This document shows, one piece after another, positions 49,001-56,458 of a DNA stretch of 60,031 bases (positions are counted from its first letter, which is position 1; each line of letters starts with the position of its first letter). Origin of the DNA: Myxococcota bacterium (GTDB lineage Bacteria; Myxococcota_A; UBA9160; UBA6930). The position numbers were made by a program, and so were the translations under genes. Below the pieces are notes generated by a model, which saw only the letters and a program-made list of their open reading frames with translations, had not been told where the DNA came from and searched no databases. Location of the stretch: assembly GCA_030065975.1 (NCBI GenBank), contig JASJCN010000005.1:1-60031 (forward strand). The letters run 5' to 3'.

Positions 49001-51624
49001 GCGACGCCGAGGGCAACCTCGCGACGGCCCGGCTCGACGTGACGCTGCTCGACGTCGTGCCGCCGGTGGTCACCGCGACGACGCCGCCCGCCGGCGCGAC
49101 TGGCGTCGATCCGGCCACGCCGATCGCCCTCGACTTCAGCGAACGCCTCGACCCGGCATCGGTGGACGGCACGACCCTCCTCCTCCAGCGCATCGACGGC
49201 ACGCCCGGCCCGGTCCCCGTGACGCCCACCCTCGACGCCACGGCACGGCGGGTCCTCGTGACGCCCGCGGCACCGCTCGCGTCGGGCGCGAGCTTCGAGC
49301 TCGTTGCGACCCCCGGCATCCGCGACGTGGCGGGCAACCCGCTCGCCGTAGAGGAGCGCGTGGCGTTCTCCACCGTCTCGGCCGACACCGAGGGGCCGCG
49401 CGTCGTTCGCGTGACTCCGCCGGACGGGGCCGTGGGGATCTCGACCGCAGTGAACGTGCTCGTGGAGTTCGACGAGCCCGTGGCGCGCTCGAGCGTCGAC
49501 GCGAGCACCCTGCGCCTCGAGGTGGCCGGCGTGCCCGTGCCCGGACGCCTCGTCCTCCAGAACGGCGACCAGACCGTGCGGATCGATCCCGACGACGTGC
49601 TGCCGATCGACAGCGTGATCCGCGTCCTGATCGAGCCGGGGATCACGGATCCGGCGGGCAACGGGCTGCGGCTCGCCGACGGCACTGCGGCCACGGAGCC
49701 GATCGCGACGAGCTTCCGCACCGGCGTCTTCTCCATCGAGGCGCCGACCTCGGCGGGCGTGGTCGAAGGCACGCGGACCCAGCTCGCGGCGCGCGCCGGC
49801 CTGGGCCTCGGCGCCGCCCGCGTGCGCTTCCGGGTGGGCGGGGTGGAGATCCCCGCGAGCGGCGGGCCCGAGCGCTTCTTCGCACCCTTCGACGTGCCGA
49901 GCCTGGGCCAGGCGAGCCAGGTCGACATCGTGGCGGAGGCCCTCGACGCGTCGGGCTTCGTCCTGGCTTCGGACACCGTGAGCGTGCCGATCCTCCGCGG
50001 GCTGCGCTTCGAGCCGCGGGTGGTGGGCGTCCCCGTCGGTGGACGGACGTCGATCGCGCTCGTCCTCTCGAGCCCTGCCGCCGCGGACGTTGCCGTCGAT
50101 CTCGTGGCCAGCGACCCGACGCGGCTCGGCCTGCCGGGTGCGCCGCTTCTGATCCCGGCCGGCGCGGACCGCCTCATCGTCCCCGTCGACGGCACCGCCG
50201 CCGGCACCAGCGGGCTGGTGGCCACGAGTCCCCTGGGCGTCGCCCATGCCGCGATCTCGGTCTCGGTCCCCGAGAGCGGAGCGCCGCTCAGGGTCGAGGC
50301 GACACCCGTCGGTGCCGTCGTCTCCGAGCCGCCCACGCTCGGGCTCGCGATCCTGCCCGAGCTCTCGACCCGGACGCTGGGTCTGGTCCTCCTGCCCCAG
50401 CCCGCCATCGGCGCGACCTCGGTGCTGGCCGCCACGAGCGATCCCTCGATCGTGCAGGTCGTCGCGGCCGCGCCGGTGCCGGCAGGCGGCCAGGTCTCGT
50501 TCGTCGAGCTGGCCGCTGCGAGCGCGGGGCAGGCGCACGTCGACCTCCAGGCGGGAGGGCAGACCTGGCGACTCCCGGTCGTGGTCGGCGTCGCCGATCC
50601 CCGGGCCCGACCGCCCGTCCTCGACCAGGTGGGCGTCCGCATCGCCCGGGCACCTTCCGTCGGCCAGATCGTGGTCCCCGAGTCGGGCACGTCGCGCGTC
50701 ACGTTGCTCCTCCTGTCCACGCCGGCCACGGGCACCATCCCCGTGTCGGTGACGAGCAGCGACCCCGCCATCGCCGACGTCACCGGGAGCCCCGCCGTGG
50801 CGGCCGGCAGCCAGTCCGTCTCCCTCGACATCGCGAGCGGAAGCCAGGGCGTGGTGCGACTCACGATCCGGGCCGGCAACGTGATCCGGGAGCTCGAGGT
50901 GATCGTGGGCGTTCCGCCGGCCGGGGCCCTGGCGCCGGTGCTCGCCCAAGCGGTCGGGGCCCGCATCCCCGACGCCCGGCCGCTCGGAAGCGTGCTCGTC
51001 CCGAGCGGGGGCACCACGAGCGTCGACCTCACCCTGCTCGACCTCGCCGCACCCTCGCCCCTGCCCCTGTCCGTCGAGAACGATGCGAGCGGCGTCGTCT
51101 CCGTCACCGCACCGGCTCAGATCGCGAGCGGTGCCCGGGGCCTCACGCTCACGCTCACGGCCCTGCAGGACGGCGAGGCGCGTCTCACGCTGCGAGCCGG
51201 CAACACGGTTCGCGTCCTCCGGGTCCAGGTGGGCTCGCCGGCCGTGGGCGCCGTCGGTCCGACGCTCGCGCCGGCGGTGGGCGCAGCCATTCCCGAGGGC
51301 GGATCGATGGGGACCGTCTACCTCGGGGTCGGGACCGGCGGCGGCGTTCGCCTGCGGCTCCTCGACGCTCCCGCGCCGGCGCCCGTCTCGGTGCTGATTT
51401 CGAGCTCCGATCCGCAGGTCGCCACCGCGAACGCCCAGCGCTTCGTGCAGACCGGCTCGCGTGACCTCAACCTGCCGATCACCGGCCGCGGCCCCGGCCA
51501 GGCGATCCTCACGCTGCGATTCGGCAGCGAGGTCCGCACCCTTTCCGTCCAGGTCGGCCCGCCGCCGCCTGGAGAGGTTCCGCCCGTGCTCGCACCCGCC
51601 GTCGGTGCGGAGGTGAGCCCCTGA
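40090..51624 (+). CDS. Giant 3844-aa exported stalk protein of Ig-like and carboxypeptidase-regulatory-like repeats
   Basis: The protein has a Sec signal peptide (cleavage after AHA, about residue 30). An N-terminal region of about 900 residues contains a CARDB-like segment near 424-520. About a dozen carboxypeptidase-regulatory-like (CnaB/SpaA-like) beta-sandwiches follow at about 930-2165 (motifs of the form GxVxDAxGxPVPGAxV and FxxxxxPxGxYxVxA), then SbsA/Big_5-like domains (about 2168-2384 and 2988-3211) flanking Ig-like repeats (2481-2988), and four C-terminal repeats. No enzyme motif is seen. The GTG start overlaps the previous stop (GTGA) and has GGAGG 5 nt upstream, so translation is coupled to the dockerin/subtilase giant. 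It probably forms an extended surface fibre or scaffold. Confidence 0.85.
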   Translation: MRQAGPKVATTGRLALLWAVLVCTLSPAHAQAPPEVQLRFDLVGAELRVDPPTLVVPKNIATEVRAELRLPAAADATATAALAGLADGAFVAATLRGPQLPPVDVRVPAGTPIPIPPLALPGEYFLEAIRLERDGEVLLDGTPSEVPIEVINEVLVTSVTTRPLSLDEIRGKGIVIDEQNFDAFEFQLSLNFDGRPFQIDLPVVFPSPERPGFEARRVELDSIATEINRELLATTRVELPPELDRPGIDFSIAALPFELAGPQGDGPPPFAFPPLTGLVLIPGSVGFLNQFFSAIVMVANVAPDGSGLVVRDVTATVTLPAGDDRVPGASYDDPGDDPLRLARIEGVGVQPVQPVTQPGADGELGTADDLPEIAPGEMGDAEFLVEGLREGTHDLEFDIEAVLEGLPSGPVSLTGRALGAVVVRDPTFSVVLSHPRTVRSGESYDLFATVTNTSSQDANLVSVSLDPRAVSGAQLVSEESVRFDRLAPGESETARFELIAQTTGSVTGFSFTSDPQLRGNVSLRTGVGEREVPLAPDRIVLPPAADALPSELVTAAVRVLGQALSVASAPAGSLPDDVVFLRRSTVSARGTELAEASVRALLGEPLERVVFDLLVDWLGAREPDPGFDQLLRETRAGQAFLSAVGALVDDGLPASTLLEIQERLLQARIPDAPPLLVFAGDGADGAPVRIRVVGPGGSEVGDDPAGGLLRDLPFADVLPLLGPSRTANAVVVSQPAAAPYTVEVEATAATRLDLGVGFGTRPGAGRLLRFPAVDLPAGALARITLDLGDPDVRPSLEIDTNRDGRSDASQAAGVIDLVEGPPAIVAVRQQASSLFNAPPVDLDPAPFGLIVDVLFDKPVASSALDASRYAVEEIGVIGTALQPSGRLLRLFLEEPIGTYVPRSLQVSEVEDVRGNRVTGLDRPITTVVSDGGLLAGQVREADGSPVPGARLSVTAIVGDKGVTLASIQADREGAFDLDFVRQTGRGFIINAQHPVTLETVEARGAIRGPGARVVINPTFFGKGSAIGRVTAADGTTPVEGALVSVSPTGFRDVLTALTDALGEYRVTDVPVGAYRVTAVDRFGNRAFGAGVIDGPAADGRVDLSLAVAAFDLGGVEGRGFLEDGVTPAAGFDAYIGSYDRTTGTMDALGSSAVDDEGVFAFDGIPAGDFDVVLVDVPTGRIGVGRVQVASGRTTSISLRLEPTGEVDGIVLDAQGNPVPGALVAGGLDLATTDAQGRFLITGVPAGRRQIEAGNPVNRRRGSADVTVVAGATTNVVIDLEARATIEGFVLDAAGNPVPGATVRLPDVNGYRFVFANQQGFYRLPDLALGSYLIQAPGPPQEALIESMKRRGIDPRSAFTAGGIPPELGGDPEPTASDRNAVLRAYQNAVETILRVSIDRLEGGLEPTPGGFGWTQVDLFQDSVVEDGTLRYLQFGGVGGVALDANDLPVGAAVRVVSLGVSGQGFPTQKELVRTTTPAESGAFSFPGLVARLDPALLARTGIRAGPFTVEAAEPFGGEFVTARDELTPNAPDRTDLVLRFSGGESRGTLSGTVFLPDGTTRAPENTEVFVPIDQTGITVRTDAEGRFQVVTPIRPGTYAVTATEPLSTLRGQVSATVRAGQNTELMIRLLGLGAVDVVVERPDGTPVANANVELDRFGFPADRLAGVTDALGQVRFTNVSEGSFGVRAEEVGTGLKGRGNGTVERGASVATRVVIQGSGVVRGRFLTAATGQPVPNASVTLSGGGIQAFGTTDASGGFVLDAVPVGRFSVEAFDPATRRAGRGSGELRFENDDVTIDLVQTARGSVEGYVLEGAGTTPVAAAPVTVQAMGVRLAVSTRADGYFRVDGVPAGPFQVTAMNPVEPLVFQAQAQGRIDFEGELARVDVVLPPRRTLLVQVLDAAGGPADAVDVTVSSTLRRLSRAGTVGPDGSVRFTDLPPGPYLVEARSIAEPNDGDAGRFELVADAPETTAVLQLRGVGDVDVRVLDALGGPVGGAIVTLTANGTFTGEDFPGRTGDTLVGFTDASGQLGLSGVPFGEFFVTAEAGTVRGISTGSIQAPGAQVFVDVELGPHGSIVGRVLLEGGTTPAADALVTLRFPPQSSLQSGVLQVRSDLFGSFRFDAIPLGTFQIDASELTTRGNAAAVGSFDVAAGSGQLVDVGDLVLDASAPIVLAVTPPDGQGDVPLDSTVEVDFDEPIQLSSVSAANVQLLRGTVALSRTVTLGAGGRRLTITPTGPLESGESYTVVVRGAPDGPRNAVGLQPLRDFVSTFTAADTLAPRVLSASPGADDVGVLPDAVVRLVFSEPVDPGFGLRVDDASGGTVAGSVDLSQARTTVVFTPSDFLLANTRYTVELAGLTDVSGNALDTDLAGQPLAGAPLRFGFDTVDTVGPVLASLQLAGAPSRKEGTPVTLVPQLPDLLDVARVEYDFGGVAVPRAIDVAPFSVDALLPSGVASLAVQAVAVDAAGNRSAPALLTVPIESNLPPTLGVQSLVGPDVGAGETLRIRLDATDDVGLAELRFSAMGAVADSRVIPVGGSPAFATTIDLTVPVDAVPGDTVQVQAVARDGLGLDSPEARLDLVVRDQTPPEVRVLRPVANAGVAPGETIQVEVEASDRAGIGSVSLGCVPSLAGCGTRVLTGSPGSAREIFTLDVPSDLSAPASIALLASATDANGNAGSAPGRSLRVADTQAPTVVELSTADTRVVPGQVVALRVRATDNVGVASLRLDASGAATANLEQRLPAPLPAADVTFLLDVPTAATIGSRIDLAAVADDGAFESAPATLRLDVVADADLPLVTIDAPADGSVVRPGDVVALRISASDAGGLRRIGFATSGALVTTGESILQGGELAATATFDLALPDPLPAGLLTIEATAEDTLGSVGRDSIQVRVADATAPVVTIDSPDGATPLDPTQPITVQVSASDDVGVADLTLTAIDTETRTFTPAAPVVAESFLLSLPSFPEGAVLGLEATARDAEGNLATARLDVTLLDVVPPVVTATTPPAGATGVDPATPIALDFSERLDPASVDGTTLLLQRIDGTPGPVPVTPTLDATARRVLVTPAAPLASGASFELVATPGIRDVAGNPLAVEERVAFSTVSADTEGPRVVRVTPPDGAVGISTAVNVLVEFDEPVARSSVDASTLRLEVAGVPVPGRLVLQNGDQTVRIDPDDVLPIDSVIRVLIEPGITDPAGNGLRLADGTAATEPIATSFRTGVFSIEAPTSAGVVEGTRTQLAARAGLGLGAARVRFRVGGVEIPASGGPERFFAPFDVPSLGQASQVDIVAEALDASGFVLASDTVSVPILRGLRFEPRVVGVPVGGRTSIALVLSSPAAADVAVDLVASDPTRLGLPGAPLLIPAGADRLIVPVDGTAAGTSGLVATSPLGVAHAAISVSVPESGAPLRVEATPVGAVVSEPPTLGLAILPELSTRTLGLVLLPQPAIGATSVLAATSDPSIVQVVAAAPVPAGGQVSFVELAAASAGQAHVDLQAGGQTWRLPVVVGVADPRARPPVLDQVGVRIARAPSVGQIVVPESGTSRVTLLLLSTPATGTIPVSVTSSDPAIADVTGSPAVAAGSQSVSLDIASGSQGVVRLTIRAGNVIRELEVIVGVPPAGALAPVLAQAVGARIPDARPLGSVLVPSGGTTSVDLTLLDLAAPSPLPLSVENDASGVVSVTAPAQIASGARGLTLTLTALQDGEARLTLRAGNTVRVLRVQVGSPAVGAVGPTLAPAVGAAIPEGGSMGTVYLGVGTGGGVRLRLLDAPAPAPVSVLISSSDPQVATANAQRFVQTGSRDLNLPITGRGPGQAILTLRFGSEVRTLSVQVGPPPPGEVPPVLAPAVGAEVSP
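50290..51621 (+). repeat. Four tandem about 107-aa repeats plus a stub of a fifth
   Basis: Units begin near residues 3401, 3508, 3615 and 3723 with a period of 107-108 aa, sharing PxLxxxVGxxI at the start, SSDPxIAxV in the middle and LTIRAGNxxRxLxVxVG at the end. A fifth unit starts at 3831 (PPVLAPAVGAEVSP) and stops after about 14 residues, so the protein ends inside a repeat opening. Confidence 0.7.
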
Positions 51625-51662
51625 CCCTCCGGCCATGGATCCGGAGACTTCGAGGAGTCGTC

Positions 51663-53003
51663 ATGAGAGAAGCTGCCATCACTTCGGACCGTTCGGTTTC
51701 AGACCGCTCGGCGGCCTGCGCCTGGAGGCGCTCCGCCCTGATCGGACTGGCCGTCGCCTCTGCGTTGGGCCTCGTCATCGCCGAGCCCGCGCGCGCCCAG
51801 GCCGACATCTGCGGCTGCGCGGGCGCGCCGAGCCTCGGCGCCTTCGACAGCGCCGACCAGTCGACCTGGCCTCCGGGCTCGTCGTTCTCGAATGCGAACA
51901 TCCTGATTCCCATGCCCGCGGACGGCGTGTTCGTGTTCGACAGCATCACGATCGACCGGACGCCCACGGACTTCCTCGCGAGCGTGACCTTCCAGCCGGA
52001 CCCGAGTGCTCCGGCGCCCGCGTTGACGCTCCTGGTCTCGGGCGACTTCACGCAGAGCCCGTCGACCACCATCAATCTCGATGGGAGGGTCGGGGTCAAT
52101 GGAACGACCGGGGCGGCCGGAGACGGGGGGCTGCCCGGCCCGGGCGGCTTCCGGGGCGGCGACGGCGTCTACCAGCTCGTCGACGGATCCGACCGTGGCG
52201 GAGACGGCTTCGGGCCCGCCGGCGGGGTCGGAGGCGACACCACCCCGACCGCCGGCGGGCCCGGGGACTTCGTCGGGATCGCGACGCTGCTTCCCGCCGT
52301 GGGGGGATCGGGTGGCGGCGGCGGCTCGTCCCTCTCGAACGCCCTCAACTGTGCAGGCGGCGGTGGCGGCGGCGGGGGCGGCGTCCTGCTCCTGGCGGCC
52401 AATGGCACCGTGACCATCGACGGCGACATCTCCGCTCGGGGAGCCGGAGGCGGCTCGCCCCGGGACGGGGCGTGCGCCACGGCCGGCGGTCCGGGCTCGG
52501 GCGGCGCGGTTCGCGTGGTCGCGGACACGATCCAGGGCGGCGGCCGCATCCTGGTCACCGGCCCGAGCGGCGGCGGCGATGGCCGGGCTCGTCTGGAGGC
52601 CTTCAACCTCTCGTTCGGCGCGGACCGCATCTCTCCCAACGGGCGAGGCACGTTCGCCCCGGCCCCCGGCCCGCTCGCGAATCCGCTGACGCCCACCGTC
52701 ACGGTCACGTCGGTGGATGGCCAGGCCGTGCCGGCTCCGCCCCTGGGCTCGCTCGGCGCGATCGACGTCCAGATCCCGGCTCCAGGCCTGATCCCGATCG
52801 CCATCCGGACCTCGGGAGTGCCGATCGGGACGACCGTCGACGTCACCGCGAAGCCGCGAAAGGGGGCGGCGCCCATCACGACGACCCTGGCTCTCGACGC
52901 CGGGAGCTGCGACGAGACCGGCTCGTGCACCGGCTTCGTGGCACCCGACCTGGTCGCGGGCTCCTACGTGATCGAGGCGCGCGCCACGTTCCAGACGCCC
53001 TAG
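51663..53003 (+). CDS. Glycine-rich exported protein
   Basis: This 446-aa protein has a long signal peptide (positively charged to about residue 23, hydrophobic to about 40, cleavage near ARA-Q46). A beta-strand-rich segment with CGCAGAPSLGAF follows, then a strongly Gly-rich region (about 140-310) including runs of seven to ten Gly, then an Ig-like C-terminus. Similar Gly-rich beta-helical proteins act as adhesins or matrix proteins. The ATG at 51663 has GAGGAG 5 nt upstream. It is 38 bp after the stalk gene and is the last gene of the surface operon. Its stop overlaps that of the convergent ClpP-like gene in a CTAG. Confidence 0.8.
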   Translation: MREAAITSDRSVSDRSAACAWRRSALIGLAVASALGLVIAEPARAQADICGCAGAPSLGAFDSADQSTWPPGSSFSNANILIPMPADGVFVFDSITIDRTPTDFLASVTFQPDPSAPAPALTLLVSGDFTQSPSTTINLDGRVGVNGTTGAAGDGGLPGPGGFRGGDGVYQLVDGSDRGGDGFGPAGGVGGDTTPTAGGPGDFVGIATLLPAVGGSGGGGGSSLSNALNCAGGGGGGGGGVLLLAANGTVTIDGDISARGAGGGSPRDGACATAGGPGSGGAVRVVADTIQGGGRILVTGPSGGGDGRARLEAFNLSFGADRISPNGRGTFAPAPGPLANPLTPTVTVTSVDGQAVPAPPLGSLGAIDVQIPAPGLIPIAIRTSGVPIGTTVDVTAKPRKGAAPITTTLALDAGSCDETGSCTGFVAPDLVAGSYVIEARATFQTP

Positions 53004-53587
53004 CTCAGGTCGTCCGCCGACTCGATGATGCGGCTGGCGATGCCGTAGGCGACGGCCTCTTCCGGCGACATCCAGTGGTTCTTCTCGGTGTCCTTCTGGA
53101 CCTGCTCGATGGGCTGGCCCGTGGCGTCGGCGATCGTCTGGTTGAGGCGGTCGCGCATCTTGATGATCTCTTCGGCCTCGATGCGGATGTCGGTGGTGCG
53201 GCCACCCACGCCGCCGTGGGGCTGGTGGATCATGAAGCGCGTGTTGGGCAGGCAGACGCGGTCTTCCTTGGCCGCCGCCAGGTAGATGTGCGTGCCGGCG
53301 CTCGCGACCCAGCCCGTGCCCACCATGCGGATGCGCGGCTTCACGTACTTGAGCATGTCGTGAATCGTGTCGCCGGCCTCGACGTGACCGCCGTTCGAAT
53401 GGATGAAGACGGTGATCGGGTCGTCCGAGTCGGCGGAGAGGGCGAGCAGCTGGGCCGTCACCTCCTGGGCGAGGCGTGAGGTGATCTCGCCGTGGATCAG
53501 GATCGTGCGCGACTCGAAGAGCCGCTCGGCGATCTTGGGGAAGAAGGCCGGCGGGATCGGGAGATCTTCTTTGTCTTTGGTGTCCAC
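53000..53587 (-). CDS. ClpP-family serine protease
   Basis: This 195-aa ClpP-fold peptidase has the full catalytic triad: Ser96 in WVASAGTH, His121 in FMIHQPHGG and Asp166 in QKDTEKN, with SPEEAVAYGIASRI after it as in ClpP. The oxyanion-loop motif reads SNGGHVEAG where ClpP has SPGG. The GTG start at 53587 has AGGAG upstream. No ClpX or ClpA gene is adjacent, so this may be a stand-alone or alternative ClpP with a specialised role. It is convergent with the surface operon, and the two stop codons share CTAG. Confidence 0.88.
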   Translation of the reverse strand: MDTKDKEDLPIPPAFFPKIAERLFESRTILIHGEITSRLAQEVTAQLLALSADSDDPITVFIHSNGGHVEAGDTIHDMLKYVKPRIRMVGTGWVASAGTHIYLAAAKEDRVCLPNTRFMIHQPHGGVGGRTTDIRIEAEEIIKMRDRLNQTIADATGQPIEQVQKDTEKNHWMSPEEAVAYGIASRIIESADDLS

Positions 53588-53618
53588 TGGGTTCTCCTGG
53601 GGACCCTTCTTCTAGGGA

Positions 53619-53640
53619 ACCGGAGGGTAACGACTCCGGT
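53619..53640. terminator. Hairpin between the PHP gene and the ClpP-like gene
   Basis: ACCGGAG and CTCCGGT form a perfect 7-bp stem around an 8-nt loop, 17 bp downstream of the PHP gene stop and upstream of the ClpP-like gene on the same strand. No T-run follows. It could end PHP transcription or shape the clpP-like leader. Confidence 0.4.
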
Positions 53641-53657
53641 GGGTGGGGCGCAGGGCG

Positions 53658-56402
53658 CTAGCGGACCTGCTGGATGGCCCAGGGGAGCGTCCGGGGGAGC
53701 CCCGGGGCCGTCCAGGCGCCGTCCCCGTCGGCGTCCACCCAGATGGGGTTGCTGAAGGCGAGGGGCAGCAGCCCGGGATGGATCAGCGCGTAGAGCCCCC
53801 TTGGCGCGCCCTCGACCTCGACGGTCACGAACGCGTCGCGTTCGAACGTGAGCGGCACCTCGAAGCGCCCTCCCCCCTGGAGCGCCTCGACGTGGACCCG
53901 CTCTCCGTTCACCAGGACGCGCAGCTCGTCCACGGGGACCCAGGGGGCGGCCTGGACGTGGATCGCGAGGGTGCCGGCGCTCCCGACGAAGGTGTCGCCG
54001 ATACCGGCCTCCCCGAGCGTCGCGTCGAGCAGCGGCCCGCTGGTGCCGTAGGCCCGGCCCGCTCGCAGCGCAGCGACCACGCCTTCGGTGTCGGCTCCCG
54101 TGCCGTCGACGCGGACGTAGGTGCGGGGCAGGCCCGGGGTCTCGCGCGCGTCGTGGGAGTCGCTGTTGGCCGTGGCGGTGATGCGCTCGCCCTGAAGCAG
54201 GAGCGAGACCCAGTCGGCGCGCAGCATCGGATAGCGTCCGCGCTCGGTTCCGTTGAGCAGCTCCATCGCGTCGAAGTCGAGGTCGCGCAGCCCGTGCTCG
54301 GGGTCGGGCTCGAGCAGCACGCGATTCGGCTCCTCGGACAGCGGGCGCCAGGGCTCGTAGGGCTCGCCCACCACGCCGAGGTGGCTCAGGAAGTAGAGAT
54401 CCTCCTGGGTGCGTCCGTCGTTGGCGCGCGCGTGGTTGAGCTGGAGCAGCGGCGAGGGGCCGGCGGAGTCGCGGCTGCGCACGCGATGGGCGAGATCGCG
54501 CAGGCGTTGTCCCTCGGCCGGCGGCGCGCCACCCCGATAGGCGCCGGGCTCGGGCGGCCACGGGAACACGTTCTCGTGGCCGATGGTGTAGGGAGCCTCT
54601 CCCGCACCGACGGTCGTGGTGACCTCGACTCCGGGGACGCCGACCATCCGGCCGCCGAGGCCCAGGGCCGCGATCACCGGGGCCGGATCCACGACGCGAT
54701 CGTGCTCGGTCGCCACCACCCACTCGACCCCCTGGGCCGCGAAGGCGCGCAGCTGGTCCGGCATCGGGAAGGAGGAGTCGAAGCTCTCCGCCGAGTGCAG
54801 GTGCAGCTCCGTCGCGAGCCAGCCCGGCGTCTCGGCGGCGCGCACCGGGGGCTCGAGCCGCAGGGTGTGGCTCCCACCCGCCGCGAGCTCGAAGGGCTCG
54901 ATGCTCACGGTGTACTCGGGCCCGCGGGTCGCGAGCGCGCGGTAGCGGCCCGGGGGCAGCACGACCTCGGTGGGGTCGCTCGGTACCCCCGCCAGGGAGA
55001 CCACCGAAGCCGCCGGCCCGGCGAGCAAGGGGCGCTCGCCCGACATCAGGCCCAGGAGGTCGTCGCCGACGAGAGGGTCGGGCGTGTCGCCCTCCCCCCG
55101 CAGCGCGATGCGCATCCACTCCCGGGGGAGACGCAGCCGCGCGGGAGTGCCGAGCTCGATCGGTTCGACGCGCACGCCCTCCGCGGGCACCTCGACCTCG
55201 ATGCGCTTCGCACGCCCGCCGGGCGCCACCGCCCGCAGCACGACCGGCCCCGCTTCCGCAAGGCGGAACGCGAAGTGGCCGTCCGCCTCCGGGCGCACCT
55301 CGGTGAGCGGCGCTCCGCTCGGGCGGTCCACGTGGATCCGCGCGCGCGGGTCGTCGACCTGGCCGCTCACCCGCGGCCCGTCCGCGAACAGGGCATCCGA
55401 CACCGAGGCGACGTCGGCCCGCTCTCCGAGCCAGACCACCTGCTCGAACACGAGCGCCTCGCCCGGGTCGACGTCCATGAAGGGCATCTGCGCGAGCTCG
55501 AGCAGGCCGGCGCGGTGGTCGCTCCCGAGCCACGGCGGGGCGGCCAACGCGGCGTGCAGGGCGAAGTCCGCCCCCGTCACCGTGAGGGTCGGCACGGGCT
55601 CGGGCTCGCGTTCGGGTCGCTCGCGCCACGCGCCCCCGATGCGGATGCCGTAGGCGAGGCCGGGCTCGATGCGGTCGCCGCCCACGAGCACGTGGGCGTC
55701 CACCGGGATCACGGCGCTCAAGAGCGACGGGATCGAGCCCGTGTCCACCTCGGGATGCACGAAGCCCCGCGAGCTCTCGGGATCCTCGAGCGAGAGGCTG
55801 AAGGGCCGCAGCTGCGCGCCCGAGAGCAGCGTCACGCTTCCCACGGCGAAGAGGCGATCGCCCTCTCCGATCCGCTCGACGCGGTGCCGGACGCGCAGCT
55901 CGCCGCGCGGCTCCACACCCACCGAGAAGGTGGTGGTGGCGCGCAGCACCGCGTCCTCCGCGACGACGACGATGCGCGCCGCGTCGTCGTCCGACTCCGC
56001 TTGGATCGACGTGACGGGCAGCTGCCAGTCGGGCGAGAGGTCGTAGAGCGGCTGGAGCGAGGACCACTGGTCGGCTCCGCTCCCGCAGCGGCCGAGGTCG
56101 ATCAGGGTGCCGCCGTACAGCCCGAGGTGTCCCTCGTGATCGGCGTCGGAGATGGCGGCGCAGAGGGTGCCGTTCCCGAGAGCCCAGTCGCCCACGCCGG
56201 CGTCGCTGTCCGGCCCGGGTACGCGCAGCGCCTCGAGCCGAGCGGGGGTGATCCTCTCGGCGTGAAGCGGCGTCGATCCGGGATCGGCAGAGCGGGCGGT
56301 CGAGCCGGTGACCAGGATCACCAGCCAGGCCGTCGAGAAGAGGAGGGCGCGCACGCGGCGAGAGTAGCCGGCCCGCTTCCCCGCGGGCGCCGCCTGGCTC
56401 AC
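53658..56402 (-). CDS. Exported PHP-type metallohydrolase (CehA/McbA-like)
   Basis: This 914-aa protein has a basic N-terminus and one hydrophobic signal segment (about 18-35). A beta-rich N-terminal half (about 40-520) resembles carbohydrate-binding or Ig-like sandwiches. The C-terminal half is a PHP metallohydrolase: LHLHS (His534, His536), ATEHD (His567, Asp568), LNHARAND and NSDSHD (His750) are the metal ligands. Related CehA/McbA proteins include carbamate hydrolases, but most are uncharacterised, so the substrate is open. A GTG start at 56402 is used; a GTG at 56354 would still keep the signal segment. It is divergent from the HAMP protein gene. Confidence 0.83.
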   Translation of the reverse strand: MSQAAPAGKRAGYSRRVRALLFSTAWLVILVTGSTARSADPGSTPLHAERITPARLEALRVPGPDSDAGVGDWALGNGTLCAAISDADHEGHLGLYGGTLIDLGRCGSGADQWSSLQPLYDLSPDWQLPVTSIQAESDDDAARIVVVAEDAVLRATTTFSVGVEPRGELRVRHRVERIGEGDRLFAVGSVTLLSGAQLRPFSLSLEDPESSRGFVHPEVDTGSIPSLLSAVIPVDAHVLVGGDRIEPGLAYGIRIGGAWRERPEREPEPVPTLTVTGADFALHAALAAPPWLGSDHRAGLLELAQMPFMDVDPGEALVFEQVVWLGERADVASVSDALFADGPRVSGQVDDPRARIHVDRPSGAPLTEVRPEADGHFAFRLAEAGPVVLRAVAPGGRAKRIEVEVPAEGVRVEPIELGTPARLRLPREWMRIALRGEGDTPDPLVGDDLLGLMSGERPLLAGPAASVVSLAGVPSDPTEVVLPPGRYRALATRGPEYTVSIEPFELAAGGSHTLRLEPPVRAAETPGWLATELHLHSAESFDSSFPMPDQLRAFAAQGVEWVVATEHDRVVDPAPVIAALGLGGRMVGVPGVEVTTTVGAGEAPYTIGHENVFPWPPEPGAYRGGAPPAEGQRLRDLAHRVRSRDSAGPSPLLQLNHARANDGRTQEDLYFLSHLGVVGEPYEPWRPLSEEPNRVLLEPDPEHGLRDLDFDAMELLNGTERGRYPMLRADWVSLLLQGERITATANSDSHDARETPGLPRTYVRVDGTGADTEGVVAALRAGRAYGTSGPLLDATLGEAGIGDTFVGSAGTLAIHVQAAPWVPVDELRVLVNGERVHVEALQGGGRFEVPLTFERDAFVTVEVEGAPRGLYALIHPGLLPLAFSNPIWVDADGDGAWTAPGLPRTLPWAIQQVR

Positions 56403-56458
56403 GCTGGGTCACCGGGGTGCCGATGAGACGGGATCCGTCTCGAAGAAGGAAGACTTCC

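Noticed and set aside
52330..52390. Gly-codon-rich low-complexity stretch as a possible repeat element or CRISPR
   Set aside because: It is in frame and encodes the Gly-rich part of an exported protein; there are no regular spacers.
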